From Brevundimonas goettingensis (GTDB taxonomy: Bacteria > Pseudomonadota > Alphaproteobacteria > Caulobacterales > Caulobacteraceae): 64,000 nucleotides of DNA. The stretch lies in contig NZ_CP062222.1 in NCBI RefSeq assembly GCF_017487405.1, positions 2,961,001 to 3,025,000 of the forward strand. The letters run 5' to 3'. The translations under genes were made by a program, and so were the position numbers. The notes beneath the pieces are model-generated. The model saw only the letters and a list, made by a program, of their open reading frames with translations, was not told where the DNA came from and ran no database searches. Every line of letters begins with the position of its first letter. Positions within the stretch are counted from its first letter, which is position 1. This document shows, one piece after another, positions 50,335-59,491 of this stretch.

Positions 50335-51084
50335 TCAGCGGGGATCGTTTTCGCCCGGGATGCTGGAAAGGGCACCGGGGAAGCCGCCCGCTCGCGCTTC
50401 CTCGGCCTCAAGCATGCGTCGGGCCTCGCGAATGGCCCGGGCCGCGGGCGAGGCGGCCTGACGCCACGCCAGGAGGCTGAAGGCCGAGACCACCGCCGCC
50501 GCCAGCCACACCGGGCCGAACAGCCAGGCCCCGGCGGCGAGGGCGAAGTAATAGCCGCGCACGCCCTGGCTGAAGGAGGCCAGGGCCGGATTGAGCACCC
50601 GGGCCGTGGCCTCGCCGAAGGCGACCTTGTCGCCGGGCTGATGGATCTCGGGCGCGGCGCCGATCAGGGCCAGCGCATAGTTCATCTGGCGCAGGGACCA
50701 GATAAAATCGAGCAGACCGCGCGCCAGACAGGCGAGGATCAGCGCCAGCTTGGCCTCCAGCAGCCGGACCGGCACGGCCTCGGCCCCGACCGAGGCGAAG
50801 GCCCGAAGCGCGTTCTCGCCGCCGAACAGCACCCCGCCGACGGCCGCGATCAGCAGCAGGTTGGAGGAGGCGAAAAAGGAACCGGAGTTGATCGAATGGC
50901 CCAGAAGCTGGCTGTCCAGCAGCCGCAGATCCCGATGGGTCATGGCCGTCATCCAGGCGCGCCGGATGGTCAGCATATCCTCGTTCAGGGCGCCGCTTCG
51001 CCGCGCCAGAAGCTTGAGCAGCGGGTCATAGCCCAGCCAGCACACGATGAAGAGCGCAAGCGCAGCCCAGTCAGTGGTGGTCAT
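50335..51084 (-). CDS. DUF599 family membrane protein
   Basis: This 249-aa protein has four TM segments and the family motifs RRAWMTAMTHRDLRLLDSQL, SGSFFASSNLLLIAA and FIWSLRQMNYALALIGAAPE, then a charged Ala/Glu-rich tail. DUF599 proteins are conserved alphaproteobacterial inner-membrane proteins of unknown function. Confidence 0.88.
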   Translation of the reverse strand: MTTTDWAALALFIVCWLGYDPLLKLLARRSGALNEDMLTIRRAWMTAMTHRDLRLLDSQLLGHSINSGSFFASSNLLLIAAVGGVLFGGENALRAFASVGAEAVPVRLLEAKLALILACLARGLLDFIWSLRQMNYALALIGAAPEIHQPGDKVAFGEATARVLNPALASFSQGVRGYYFALAAGAWLFGPVWLAAAVVSAFSLLAWRQAASPAARAIREARRMLEAEEARAGGFPGALSSIPGENDPR

Positions 51085-51218
51085 TCAGGTCTCGTCCGCG
51101 CAGCCTAGCGAGGAACCGTACCGCAAGTGGAACGTCCTGTCAGGGATGCCGACTTGCCCGAAACGGCCGGTCGGACTATGACGCCCGACACTTCGCAGAT
51201 GCACAATCCGAGCACATC

Positions 51219-51785
51219 ATGAACATCGACGCCATTCCCGTCGGCCCGAACCCACCCTGGGACCTGAACGTCATCATCGAGATCCCGCAAGGCGGTCTGC
51301 CGGTGAAGTACGAAATGGACAAGGACTCCGGCGCCCTGTTCGTCGACCGTTTCCTGCACACCGCCATGTACTACCCGGGCAACTACGGCTTCGTGCCGCA
51401 CACCCTGGCCGACGATGGCGACCCCTGCGACGTCATGGTGCTGAATCCTTCGCCGGTGGTGCCGGGCTGCGTGATCCGCTGCCGCCCCATCGGCGTGCTG
51501 CGCATGGTCGACGAGGCTGGCGGCGACGACAAGATCCTGGCCGTGCCGGTCGACAAGCTGAACCCCTACTACACCGACATTGCCAGCTATCGTCAGCTGC
51601 CGATGATCCTGGTCGAGCAGATCGAGCACTTCTTCACCCGCTACAAGGATCTGGAGAAGAACAAGTCGGTGACCGTGAAGGGCTGGGGCGACGCCGGCGA
51701 GGCCGCCGCCCTGATCGCCGAGGGCATGCGCGCCCACGACGAGGCCCAGAAGGCCAAGAAGAGCGGCGCCGCCAACGCGGCCTGA
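51219..51785 (+). CDS. ppa: inorganic pyrophosphatase (family I)
   Basis: This 188-aa enzyme hydrolyses pyrophosphate to drive biosynthesis. Active-site residues: K30 and E32 in LPVKYEMDKDSG, Y56 in YPGNYGFVP, DGDPCD at 66-71, and the acidic DEAGGDDKILAVP segment. The C-terminal HFFTRYKDLEKNKSVTVKGW is typical. Terminator follows. Confidence 0.95.
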   Translation: MNIDAIPVGPNPPWDLNVIIEIPQGGLPVKYEMDKDSGALFVDRFLHTAMYYPGNYGFVPHTLADDGDPCDVMVLNPSPVVPGCVIRCRPIGVLRMVDEAGGDDKILAVPVDKLNPYYTDIASYRQLPMILVEQIEHFFTRYKDLEKNKSVTVKGWGDAGEAAALIAEGMRAHDEAQKAKKSGAANAA

Positions 51786-51811
51786 TCCCTTTTTCAGCCT
51801 GACGAGATCGA

Positions 51812-51845
51812 CGCCCCCCGAGTTCCGCTCCGGGGGCGCTTTCGT
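51812..51845 (+). terminator. terminator hairpin after ppa
   Basis: CGCCCCCCG pairs with CGGGGGCG and is followed by CTTTCG. It lies 27 bases downstream of the ppa stop. Confidence 0.6.
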
Positions 51846-51954
51846 ATCCGCCGCGGGGCCCTGTTGGCTGACTCTGCGTGTCCGGACACGATTTCGGGAC
51901 TGTCCGGACAGGCTATTGATTGCGTGAAGCGCCGGCGAGGGACCCGATGCGGCC

Positions 51955-52761
51955 ATGACCGAGATCACCGAACCCACCAGCCCGTCCTCTGGCCCCTTCC
52001 CTGCTCCCTCCTCCGCTCCGGGCGCTTCCGCGCGCGCAGAATGGACCGAGATCGTCAAGACCGTGGCCATCGCCCTGGCCCTGTCGATGGTGCTGAGGGT
52101 GCTGCTGTTCCAGCCCTTCACCATCCCCTCGTCGTCGATGGAGCCGGGGCTGGTGACCGGGGACTATATCGTCGTGTCCAAGTTCAGTTACGGCTGGAGC
52201 CGGGCGTCCCTGCCCTTCAACCTGCCGCTGATCCCCGGGAACGGGCGGCTGCTGGGCCACGGACCGGCGCGCGGCGATGTGGTGGTGTTCCGCCTGCCGC
52301 GCGATCCGAAGCAGACCTGGGTCAAGCGGGTCATCGGCCTGCCCGGCGACCGGGTGCAGGTGACGGGCGGCGCAGTGTCGGTCAATGGCGTAGTCATCCC
52401 CCAGACGGCGGAAGGCCTGACCCGTGATTTCGACGCGCCGCTGCGCGAGGTGCTGCAGGTGCGGGAAACCCAGCCGTCGGGCAAGACCTATGTCACCTAC
52501 GACGGCGGGTCGGGCCTGCCGGGCGACGACACGGGCGTCTATCTCGTGCCGGCCGGAAACTATTTCATGATGGGCGACAACCGCGACAACTCGCTGGACA
52601 GCCGCTGGCCGGGAACGGTGGGCGTCGGCCTGCTGCCGGCGAAGAACATCATCGGCAAGGCCGAGATCGTGGTCGGCTCGTGGAACGAGGGCGCCGCCCT
52701 GATCAAGCCCTGGACCTGGCTGAACCTGCGCGGGAACCGGTTCTTCAAACCGATCCACTGA
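51955..52761 (+). CDS. lepB: signal peptidase I
   Basis: This 268-aa inner-membrane serine protease removes signal peptides from exported proteins. TM anchor about 33-52; catalytic S61 in PSSSMEPGLVTGDYI; catalytic K124 in WVKRVIGLPGDRV; box E GDNRDNSLDSRW. A Pro/Ser-rich N-terminal extension precedes the anchor. Second copies of lepB occur in some alphaproteobacteria, so it may not be the only one. Confidence 0.95.
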   Translation: MTEITEPTSPSSGPFPAPSSAPGASARAEWTEIVKTVAIALALSMVLRVLLFQPFTIPSSSMEPGLVTGDYIVVSKFSYGWSRASLPFNLPLIPGNGRLLGHGPARGDVVVFRLPRDPKQTWVKRVIGLPGDRVQVTGGAVSVNGVVIPQTAEGLTRDFDAPLREVLQVRETQPSGKTYVTYDGGSGLPGDDTGVYLVPAGNYFMMGDNRDNSLDSRWPGTVGVGLLPAKNIIGKAEIVVGSWNEGAALIKPWTWLNLRGNRFFKPIH

Positions 52762-52833
52762 AGTCAGCAAGATCGGTCGAGCGCGCGCGGCCGCCGTCGT
52801 TCAGGTAAGCATCGTCACGAGGATGCGAGGACG

Positions 52834-53715
52834 ATGACGGCGACGCTGACCCCATACATGGCCCGGATGGCCCGGGTGCTGGATCATATCGACCGGCGCC
52901 TGGACGGCGATCTGGACCTGGAGAGCGTCAGCGCCGTCGCGGCGTTTTCCAAATTCCATTTCCATCGGCAGTTCCGGGCGACCTTCGGCCTGTCGCTTCA
53001 CCGCTACGTCCAGCTGGCCCGCCTGAGACAGGCCTCGAAACGGCTGGCGGACGTGGGCGGGGCCAGCGTCACCGACATCGCCCTGGACGCCGGTTACGAG
53101 ACGCCCGACGCCTTCGCCCGCGCCTTTCGCCAGAGGCTGGGACAGTCGCCGTCGGACTTCCGGAAATCTCCCGCCTGGGAGCCGTGGCTCGCGGCCTTTT
53201 CGCCGCTCAACTCAGCCCGGAGCCAGATCATGCCCCAGACCTTCACCGCCGCCGACGTCGTCATCCGCGAGGTCGCCCCGACCCGGGTCGCGATCTTCGA
53301 ACACCGGGGCGACCCGGAGACCCTGGACCAGACCATCCAGCGCTTCATCGCCTGGCGGAAGTCGCAGGGGCTGTCGCCCGCCAACAGCACCACCTTCAAC
53401 ATCTGGCACACCGAGCGCCGACCGGCGAACCCGGCCGATTATCGCATGGAGCTGTGCGTCGGCCTTCCCGCCGGAAGCGACATCGCGATCGCTGGAGAGG
53501 GTGTGCGCGAGGGCGAAATCCCCGGCGGCCGCTGCGCCGTGCTGAGGGTCACCGGCGACACCCACAACCTGGAGCCCGCCGCCCTGTTCCTGTACCGCGA
53601 CTGGCTGCCCGACAGCGGCGAGGAGATGCGCGACTTCCCCGTCTACTGCCAACGCTTCTTCCTCGAAGCCCCGGAACAGGGCACGGCGGCGGAGGTGCAT
53701 CTGCCGTTGCGGTGA
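52834..53715 (+). CDS. AraC-family regulator with GyrI-like effector domain
   Basis: This 293-aa protein has an N-terminal AraC double helix-turn-helix (residues ~10-110: LESVSAVAAFSKFHFHRQF, then TDIALDAGYETPDAFARAFR) and a C-terminal GyrI/SoxS-Rob-like ligand domain (VVIREVAPTRVAIFEHRG on, to HLPLR). Such regulators sense small molecules or drugs. It stands alone, with lepB upstream. Confidence 0.88.
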   Translation: MTATLTPYMARMARVLDHIDRRLDGDLDLESVSAVAAFSKFHFHRQFRATFGLSLHRYVQLARLRQASKRLADVGGASVTDIALDAGYETPDAFARAFRQRLGQSPSDFRKSPAWEPWLAAFSPLNSARSQIMPQTFTAADVVIREVAPTRVAIFEHRGDPETLDQTIQRFIAWRKSQGLSPANSTTFNIWHTERRPANPADYRMELCVGLPAGSDIAIAGEGVREGEIPGGRCAVLRVTGDTHNLEPAALFLYRDWLPDSGEEMRDFPVYCQRFFLEAPEQGTAAEVHLPLR

Positions 53716-53719
53716 GGCG

Positions 53720-54061
53720 CTAACCCGCCCGGAACTCCGCATAGCTGACCACGCCGTCGTGGTTGCGGTCGAGGCGATCGAAGGCCGCGCGGGGGGCGGT
53801 GGCGGCATGCGAGGTCTGGGCCAGCGAAGGGGCGGCGACGGCGCCGATGGCGAGGCCTGCGGCGGCGGCGGCGAAGGCCTGCCACAGGCTGACGCGAGGA
53901 CGGCGCGATGGCCCGGCGATCTCGCCGTCGATGAAGCGACGAACGGCCTCCGAGGCCGTGCGGCCTTCGGTCTGGCAGCGCGCCATGAAGGCGGTCTTGG
54001 TCTGGTGAGGCAGCCGGATCTCGAGCGTCTCGCTCTTCTTCGGCGACAACTGGCGGGTCAT
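53720..54061 (-). CDS. ribbon-helix-helix, membrane span and EF-hand protein
   Basis: This 113-aa protein begins with a ribbon-helix-helix-like segment (SETLEIRLPHQTKTAFMARC, then RTASEAVRRFIDGEI), continues with a hydrophobic span (about residues 60-80), then one EF-hand loop DRNHDGVVSYAE. The order DNA-binding-like domain, anchor, calcium loop is uncommon. A membrane-tethered regulator responding to calcium is a speculative reading. Confidence 0.7.
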   Translation of the reverse strand: MTRQLSPKKSETLEIRLPHQTKTAFMARCQTEGRTASEAVRRFIDGEIAGPSRRPRVSLWQAFAAAAAGLAIGAVAAPSLAQTSHAATAPRAAFDRLDRNHDGVVSYAEFRAG

Positions 54062-54256
54062 CGGGTGCGTCCTGTGGCGGGCTTTCGCGGAGTGAAGCTC
54101 CGATCGTGACGCGCCGCCAGTTTAAAATCGGTCATGCGCGACGCGATCAGCGCCGAAGGCCCAACCCGCAGACATGTCGAGTGTCCGAGAAGGGTGGAAA
54201 GCGGCCCTTGCTCGCACCTCAACTTTAAACAATCATTGCGGCTGGGAGGACGTTCG

Positions 54257-54409
54257 ATGCGTCAGAGCCGACAGGGATGGATCGGGCTTGGCACGGCCTT
54301 CGTGTTCTTGCTCGCCATGGTCTACGCGCTGTTCTTCATTTCGGGATATCGAAACGGGCAGGATGCGGCGATGCGGGACAATCAGTCCGCAATGGCGTCC
54401 AACTCCTGA
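54257..54409 (+). CDS. 50-aa single-span membrane protein
   Basis: Starts at ATG 54257 (MRQSRQGWIGLGTAFVFLLA) with GGGAGGA 6 bases upstream, has a TM span (about residues 9-30) and a short polar tail (NGQDAAMRDNQSAMASNS). Function unknown. Region 54410-54555 downstream shows nothing recognisable. Confidence 0.55.
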   Translation: MRQSRQGWIGLGTAFVFLLAMVYALFFISGYRNGQDAAMRDNQSAMASNS

Positions 54410-54555
54410 AGGCCAGACGACGACAGCGGGTCGGAAGCAGCTGTCGCGAGCGAGCCCGGAAGCGGACCCTCGCCAGCGGGTGGCAGACCCCGAAACACAT
54501 CCTCCGCCAACTCGCCACGCCTCACGGCCTCCCCACGCGACGCGTGGGTACAACC

Positions 54556-55755
54556 CTATTCCGCCGGGCGGGCGGCGGCGAAGACGTTCTCGATCACCCG
54601 GCGATAGACCGAGGTCAGGGCGTCGAGTTCGGTGGTGGGAACCCGTTCGTCGAACTGGTGCATGGTGACGCCCACGAGGCCGAGCTCCAGCACTGGGCAG
54701 AGGGCGCGGATGAAGCGGGCGTCTGAGGTGCCGCCGGTGGTGGAGGCCTCCGGACGGCGACCCAGTTCGGCCTCGACCGCGTCCTGAACGAGCGTGACGA
54801 AGGGGCCGACGGGGGTCAGGAAGGCCTCGCCGGAGCACATATGTTCCAGCGTGATCTGCATGCCGGTCTCGGCCTGGATCCTGCCCGCCTCGCGGTTCAG
54901 CCAGTCGATCAGTTCGTCGCCGGTGTGGCTCGGGTTGAAGCGGATGTTCAGCCGGGCCCGGGCCTCGGACGGGATGACATTGGTCGCCCCGTTGCCGATG
55001 TCGATGGTGGTGATCTCGAGGTTCGACGGCTGGAAGGCCTCATAGCCGTCGTCGAGGACGTGGGCGTCGAGGCTGCTGAGCAGCCGCACCAGCACCGGGG
55101 CCGGATTGGCCGCGCGCTGCGGATAGGCGACGTGGCCCTGTTTGCCGTGGACGGTAATCCAGGTGTTGAGCGAACCGCGGCGGCCGATCTTGATCATGTC
55201 GCCCAGCAGCCCTTGTGACGACGGCTCGCCGACGATGCAGGCGTCGATGATCTCGCCCTCGGCCATCAGGGCCTCGACGACGCGCTTGGTGCCGTGCAGG
55301 GCCGGACCTTCCTCGTCGCCGGTGATCAGGAAGGACAGGGAGCCGTGCGGTTCGCCCTTGGCCAGAACCTCGGCGACGGCCGAGACCCAGGCGGCGATCC
55401 CGCCCTTCATGTCCACCGCCCCGCGCCCGAACAGGATGCCGTCCTTGACCTCGGCCTGGAAGGGATCGGAGGACCAGCCGCTTTCGGCGCCCGTGGGCAC
55501 CACATCGGTATGGCCGGCGAAACAGAGGTTGGGCGAGGCCGTGCCGCGCCGGGCGTAGAGGTTTTCGATCCGGGCGTGGACACCCGCGCCGCCCGGCCCC
55601 TCGAACGGCATGCGGCGGCAGGTGAAGCCCAGCTCGGTCAGCACCGTCTCCAGCACCTCCATGGCCCCGGCGTCGACGGGGGTCACCGAGGGCCGGCGGA
55701 TCAGCAGGCGGGTCAGTTCGACAGGATCGATCACAGGAGTTGATGCGCGGCTCAT
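54556..55755 (-). CDS. dapE: succinyl-diaminopimelate desuccinylase
   Basis: This 399-aa M20 metallopeptidase-fold enzyme makes LL-diaminopimelate for lysine and peptidoglycan. Metal motifs: FAGHTDVVPTG, GRGAVDMKGGIAA and ITGDEEGPALHGTKR; the dimerisation lid includes GKQGHVAYPQRAANP. C-terminal STTGGTSDARFI and TMHQFDERVPTTEL complete it. The start is ATG 55755 (MSRASTPVIDPVELT). Confidence 0.94.
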   Translation of the reverse strand: MSRASTPVIDPVELTRLLIRRPSVTPVDAGAMEVLETVLTELGFTCRRMPFEGPGGAGVHARIENLYARRGTASPNLCFAGHTDVVPTGAESGWSSDPFQAEVKDGILFGRGAVDMKGGIAAWVSAVAEVLAKGEPHGSLSFLITGDEEGPALHGTKRVVEALMAEGEIIDACIVGEPSSQGLLGDMIKIGRRGSLNTWITVHGKQGHVAYPQRAANPAPVLVRLLSSLDAHVLDDGYEAFQPSNLEITTIDIGNGATNVIPSEARARLNIRFNPSHTGDELIDWLNREAGRIQAETGMQITLEHMCSGEAFLTPVGPFVTLVQDAVEAELGRRPEASTTGGTSDARFIRALCPVLELGLVGVTMHQFDERVPTTELDALTSVYRRVIENVFAAARPAE

Positions 55756-55795
55756 GGCTCTATGCTTTACGGGTCTTGTGCGACTGCGAGAAGGG

Positions 55796-56308
55796 ATGGC
55801 CGTGCCCAAGATAGTTAACGCCGAGGTCCCGACCATCAGCGGAACTACCTACCCCGACGAATATGCGGCCGAGTGCCTGCCGCGGCGTCGACAGCCGCTG
55901 GGCGACGCGGCCGGGCTGGACCAGTTCGGCGTCAATCTGCTGCATCTTCCAGCCGGGGCCTGGTCTTCGCAGCGCCACTGGCATTTCACCGAGGACGAAT
56001 TCGTCTGGGTCGTCTCGGGCGAGGTGGTCCTGGTCGAGGGGCAGCCGAACCCCGACGGCTCGGGTGAAACCCTGGTCGAGACCGTTCTCCGCGCAGGCGA
56101 GTGCGCGGGCTTCAAGGCCGGGGTCCCCAACGGCCACAAGATCGAGAACCGGTCAGACAGCCTGGCCGTCCTGCTGGAGGTCGGGACGCGCAACCCGACC
56201 GGCGACGGCTGCGACTACCCCGACATCGACATGGTCCTGCCGCTCGGCGCGGACCGCTACCATCACCGAGACGGAACGCCCTACCCCAAGTATGACCGAC
56301 GCACCTGA
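55796..56308 (+). CDS. cupin-domain protein
   Basis: This 170-aa single cupin has motif 1 HWHFTEDEFVWVVSGEVVLV (metal His/His/Glu) and motif 2 around PNGHKIENRSDSLAVLLEVG. A GTG at 55802 is a likely alternative start, because AAGGG abuts ATG 55796 but lies 6 bases before the GTG. Its 3' end overlaps the MFS gene by 17 bases. Relatives are annotated as cupins of unknown substrate. Confidence 0.8.
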   Translation: MAVPKIVNAEVPTISGTTYPDEYAAECLPRRRQPLGDAAGLDQFGVNLLHLPAGAWSSQRHWHFTEDEFVWVVSGEVVLVEGQPNPDGSGETLVETVLRAGECAGFKAGVPNGHKIENRSDSLAVLLEVGTRNPTGDGCDYPDIDMVLPLGADRYHHRDGTPYPKYDRRT

Positions 56309-57602
56309 CGCCCCCGAGCCGATCACCAAACCCGTCGCCGAGGCGGCCCTGGCCGCCCACGGGACCAATCCGTGGAGGATCCCCGACTTCCGCTATCTGT
56401 GGGTGACGCGGGTGGCGGCCGGGCTGGCGATCCAGATCCAGTCGACGACCGTTATCTGGCAGGTGCTGGATCTGGCGCGCGTGGGCGGGGCGACAGTGCG
56501 CGAGGCGGCGCTCTATGCGGGCGCGGTCGGACTGGTGCAGTTCATTCCCTTGCTGATCCTGACCCTGCCGGCCGGGGAGATGGCCGACCGGCGCGACCGC
56601 CGCCGCACCGTGGCCTTTTCGGTCGCGGGGGAGCTGACCTGCGCGGTCCTGTTCCTGATCCTCGCCCTGCTCGGCGCCGTGCCGCTCTGGGCCCTGCTGG
56701 CCGTCGCCGCCCTGTTCGGGGTCAGCCGCGCCTTCCTGGCCCCCGCCAGCCAGGCCTATCTGCCCATGGTCGTCGGCCGCGCCGCCCTGCCCCGCGCCAT
56801 CGTCGCCCAGGCCCTGGCGTTTCAGGTCGGGGCCATCGCCGGCCCGGCCGCGGGCGGCCTGCTGATCGGCCGGTTCGGGATCAATGTCGCCTATGGCGTA
56901 TCGGCGGCCCTGTTCGTGATCGCCCTGATCTGCATCCTTCTGGTCAAGACCAGCGGCAAGCCGGCCAATGCCCGCGAGGGCGGCGACCTGCGCGACCGGA
57001 TCACGGCCGTGGGCGAGGGGCTGAGCTACATCTGGAAGACGGGTGTGGTGATCGGGGCGATTTCGCTGGATCTGGTCGTCGTCCTGCTGGCCGGGATGGC
57101 CCTGCTGATCCCGGTCTTCGCGCGCGACATCCTGCATGTCGGTTCGGAGGGCTTTGGCCTGTTCCGCGCCTCGTTCGGGGTCGGCGCCTTCCTGATGGGC
57201 CTCTATCTGGCGCGCTTCCCCATCGTGCGCCGGGGCGGGATCTGGATGTTCGGGGCGGTCGCCGTGTTCGGGGTCTGCACTCTGGTGTTCGGGGTGTCGC
57301 GGATCGCCTGGGTCTCTGGCGTGGCCCTGGCCATCGCAGGCGCAGCGGACATGATCAGCGTCAACATCCGCCAGACCCTGATCCAGCTGGCCACCCCCGA
57401 CGAGATGCGCGGCCGGGTGTCCTCGGTCTCCATGCTGTTCATCGGGGCGTCGAACGAACTGGGCGACGCCTTCACCGGCCTGATGGCGCGGATCCTGGGT
57501 CCGGTCGGCGCCGCGGTGTTCGGCGGCGTCGGGGCCCTGGCCGCGACCGGCGCCTGGGCGAAGATGTTCCCGAGCCTGAGGAAGGCGGATCGGCTGGAGT
57601 AG
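56292..57602 (+). CDS. MFS transporter (EntS-like exporter)
   Basis: This 436-aa protein has 10-12 TM segments and the MFS loop 2-3 motif GEMADRRDRRRTVAFSV. C-terminal segments FIGASNELGDAFTGLMARIL and VGALAATGAWAKMFP resemble the EntS/MFS_3 group that exports siderophores or other small molecules. It is coupled by overlap to the cupin gene. The substrate is not predictable. Confidence 0.85.
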   Translation: MTDAPDAPEPITKPVAEAALAAHGTNPWRIPDFRYLWVTRVAAGLAIQIQSTTVIWQVLDLARVGGATVREAALYAGAVGLVQFIPLLILTLPAGEMADRRDRRRTVAFSVAGELTCAVLFLILALLGAVPLWALLAVAALFGVSRAFLAPASQAYLPMVVGRAALPRAIVAQALAFQVGAIAGPAAGGLLIGRFGINVAYGVSAALFVIALICILLVKTSGKPANAREGGDLRDRITAVGEGLSYIWKTGVVIGAISLDLVVVLLAGMALLIPVFARDILHVGSEGFGLFRASFGVGAFLMGLYLARFPIVRRGGIWMFGAVAVFGVCTLVFGVSRIAWVSGVALAIAGAADMISVNIRQTLIQLATPDEMRGRVSSVSMLFIGASNELGDAFTGLMARILGPVGAAVFGGVGALAATGAWAKMFPSLRKADRLE

Positions 57603-57686
57603 AGAGTGATTAGTGGTTTGTGATTTGTGGTTCGCGAGCGCCGGGCCGCGCCAAACCACTAATCACTAATCACCAACCACCCGCCT

Positions 57687-58721
57687 TCAGCCCCAGACCT
57701 TGAAGTGCTTGCTGAGCTTCAACCCCTGCCGCTGGTAGTGGCTGCCGCCTTCGCCATAGAGGCGGGTGGGGCGTTCGGTCAGGGGTTCATAGACGAGCCG
57801 CGCGACGATCTGGCCGTGCTCCAGCAGGAAGGGCGTATCGTGGGTGCGGACCTCCAGCACCCCCTTGGAGCCCGCGCCGTGGGCCTCATCCGTGCCGAAG
57901 CCCGGGTCGAAGAAGCCGGCGTAGTGGACGCGGAACTCACCGACCGAGGGGTCGATCGGGGTCATTTCGGCGGCCTGATCGACGGGGATCTCGACCTCGT
58001 CTGAAGAGGCCAAGATGTAGAACTCGCCCGGGTCCAGCAGCAGCTCGCCGCGACGCAGGGTCAGGGGCTCCCAGTAGTCGCGCGGGTCGTGGCCGTCGAT
58101 GTTCTCCAGATCGACCACGCCGGCGTGGCGACGGCCGCGGAAGCCGACGATGTCGCCGCCGCGCAGGTCGACGCCGACAGAGCGGGTCTCCAGCTTCGGC
58201 GGTTCGCCGGCCTTGAGGCGCAGCTGGTTCAGCCGGGTGCCGGGGCGGACCAGGATGGAGAAGGTCTGGGGCGCGATCTCCATATAGAGCGGCCCCTCAT
58301 AGCCCTCCGCGACGTCGTCGAAGCTGGCGCCGCGATCGGTCAGCAGGCGGACGAAGACGTCGACGCGGCCGGTCGAGGATTTGGGATTGGCGCGGGCGAT
58401 CAGGCCTTTTGGCAGGCTGAGCCGCTCCTGAAGTTCGGCGATATAGACGCAGCCTTTTTCCAGCACATAGCCGCCCGACAGATCGATCGGATGCATGGAG
58501 ACGTCGGCGATGCGGTCGGCGACCAGACGCTGGCCCGGCAGGAAGGAGGCGCGGACGCGCCAGGCGCGGTCGGACAGGCGCAGGTCGAGACTGGCCGGCT
58601 GGACCTGATCGGCGTCGAAGGGAGTCTGCGAGGTGATGGCACCCGTGGCGATCAGCGTCTCGATGGACTGGCAGGGCAGGATGCCCGCTTTTAAAATGTC
58701 GAATGTCATTCCGACAGCCAT
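57687..58721 (-). CDS. dcd: 2'-deoxycytidine 5'-triphosphate deaminase, double-domain type
   Basis: This 344-aa protein is about twice the length of classical Dcd, with two related beta domains. Features: [50 protein letters not shown], and [20 protein letters not shown] with [17 protein letters not shown] in the second. It converts dCTP to dUTP for dTMP synthesis. ATG 58709 (MTFDILK) is an equally plausible start. Confidence 0.88.
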   Translation of the reverse strand: MAVGMTFDILKAGILPCQSIETLIATGAITSQTPFDADQVQPASLDLRLSDRAWRVRASFLPGQRLVADRIADVSMHPIDLSGGYVLEKGCVYIAELQERLSLPKGLIARANPKSSTGRVDVFVRLLTDRGASFDDVAEGYEGPLYMEIAPQTFSILVRPGTRLNQLRLKAGEPPKLETRSVGVDLRGGDIVGFRGRRHAGVVDLENIDGHDPRDYWEPLTLRRGELLLDPGEFYILASSDEVEIPVDQAAEMTPIDPSVGEFRVHYAGFFDPGFGTDEAHGAGSKGVLEVRTHDTPFLLEHGQIVARLVYEPLTERPTRLYGEGGSHYQRQGLKLSKHFKVWG

Positions 58722-58805
58722 ACACGTTGCGCCTTAAAAGCGAGAGAGCCTCCCCGAAAAGCGAGGAGGGTTGAAGGGCCAGCCAGAGCGCGCGACTGTG
58801 GACCC

Positions 58806-59213
58806 ATGCACGACACGCAGCCCTACATCGCGGAAACCGAAGGGGTCCTGGTCAAGGTCCGGCCCAGCTATCTGGCCGGCCAGTCCGATCCGGACGCGGG
58901 ACGCTGGGTCTGGGCCTATCAGGTCGAGATCGTCAATCTGGGGACCTCGGCGATCCAGCTGGTGGCGCGCCACTGGGTGATCACCGACGCGCGCGGCCAT
59001 GTCGAGGAGGTGCGCGGGTCGGGCGTGATCGGCGAACAGCCGGTCATCGCGCCGGGCGACAGCTATTCCTATGCCTCGGGCTGCCCGCTGACGACGCCCT
59101 CGGGTTCGATGGTCGGCGCCTATTCCATGACCGACGGCGAGGGCCGGGTGTTCGAGGCGGCGATCCCGGCGTTCAGCCTGGATATTCCGGATAAAAGGCG
59201 GACGCTGAACTAG
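58806..59213 (+). CDS. apaG: ApaG protein
   Basis: This 135-aa fibronectin-type-III-like protein has [40 protein letters not shown] and [20 protein letters not shown], the ApaG signature. ApaG is associated with cobalt/magnesium resistance and diadenosine polyphosphate metabolism in enterics; the mechanism is unknown. Confidence 0.92.
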   Translation: MHDTQPYIAETEGVLVKVRPSYLAGQSDPDAGRWVWAYQVEIVNLGTSAIQLVARHWVITDARGHVEEVRGSGVIGEQPVIAPGDSYSYASGCPLTTPSGSMVGAYSMTDGEGRVFEAAIPAFSLDIPDKRRTLN

Positions 59214-59232
59214 GGTCCCTCTTTCCCAGGTT

Positions 59233-59262
59233 CTGGGTCCCCGCCTTCGCGGGGATGAGCGG
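59233..59262 (+). repeat. family 1 palindromic element (inverted orientation)
   Basis: CTGGGTCCCCGCCTTCGCGG followed by GGATGAGCGG is the reverse complement of the unit at 17203. It lies between apaG and ffs. Confidence 0.65.
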
Positions 59263-59330
59263 AGAGCGGGACCGCGCTCAAGCAGCGAGCAACCGCGTTG
59301 CGAGCGTTAGCGCACCCAAAATGTCATGAA

Positions 59331-59427
59331 AGTGGAGACCGACACGACCCGAAGGGGAATTCGTTGTGGCTGCTGCCTTCCGGCCCTGACCAGGTTGGCG
59401 AAGCCTTCGCCCGCACCGATCTCCGAG
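59331..59427 (-). ncRNA. ffs: signal recognition particle RNA (4.5S, small type)
   Basis: The minus strand contains the universal SRP core TGGTCAGGGCCGGAAGGCAG followed by CAGCC. Outer arms GGAGATCGGTGCGGGCGAAG and CTTCGGGTCGTGTCGG with TCTCC pair with several GU pairs to form the long hairpin. Length about 95 nt is normal. It binds Ffh for membrane-protein targeting. Ends are estimated from the outermost pairs. Confidence 0.85.
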
Positions 59428-59491
59428 GCCCATATCGCGAATCCCGATGGCGAGATCAAGGCCCCTCCCCTGAAGACGCGCGGAGGGCTAT

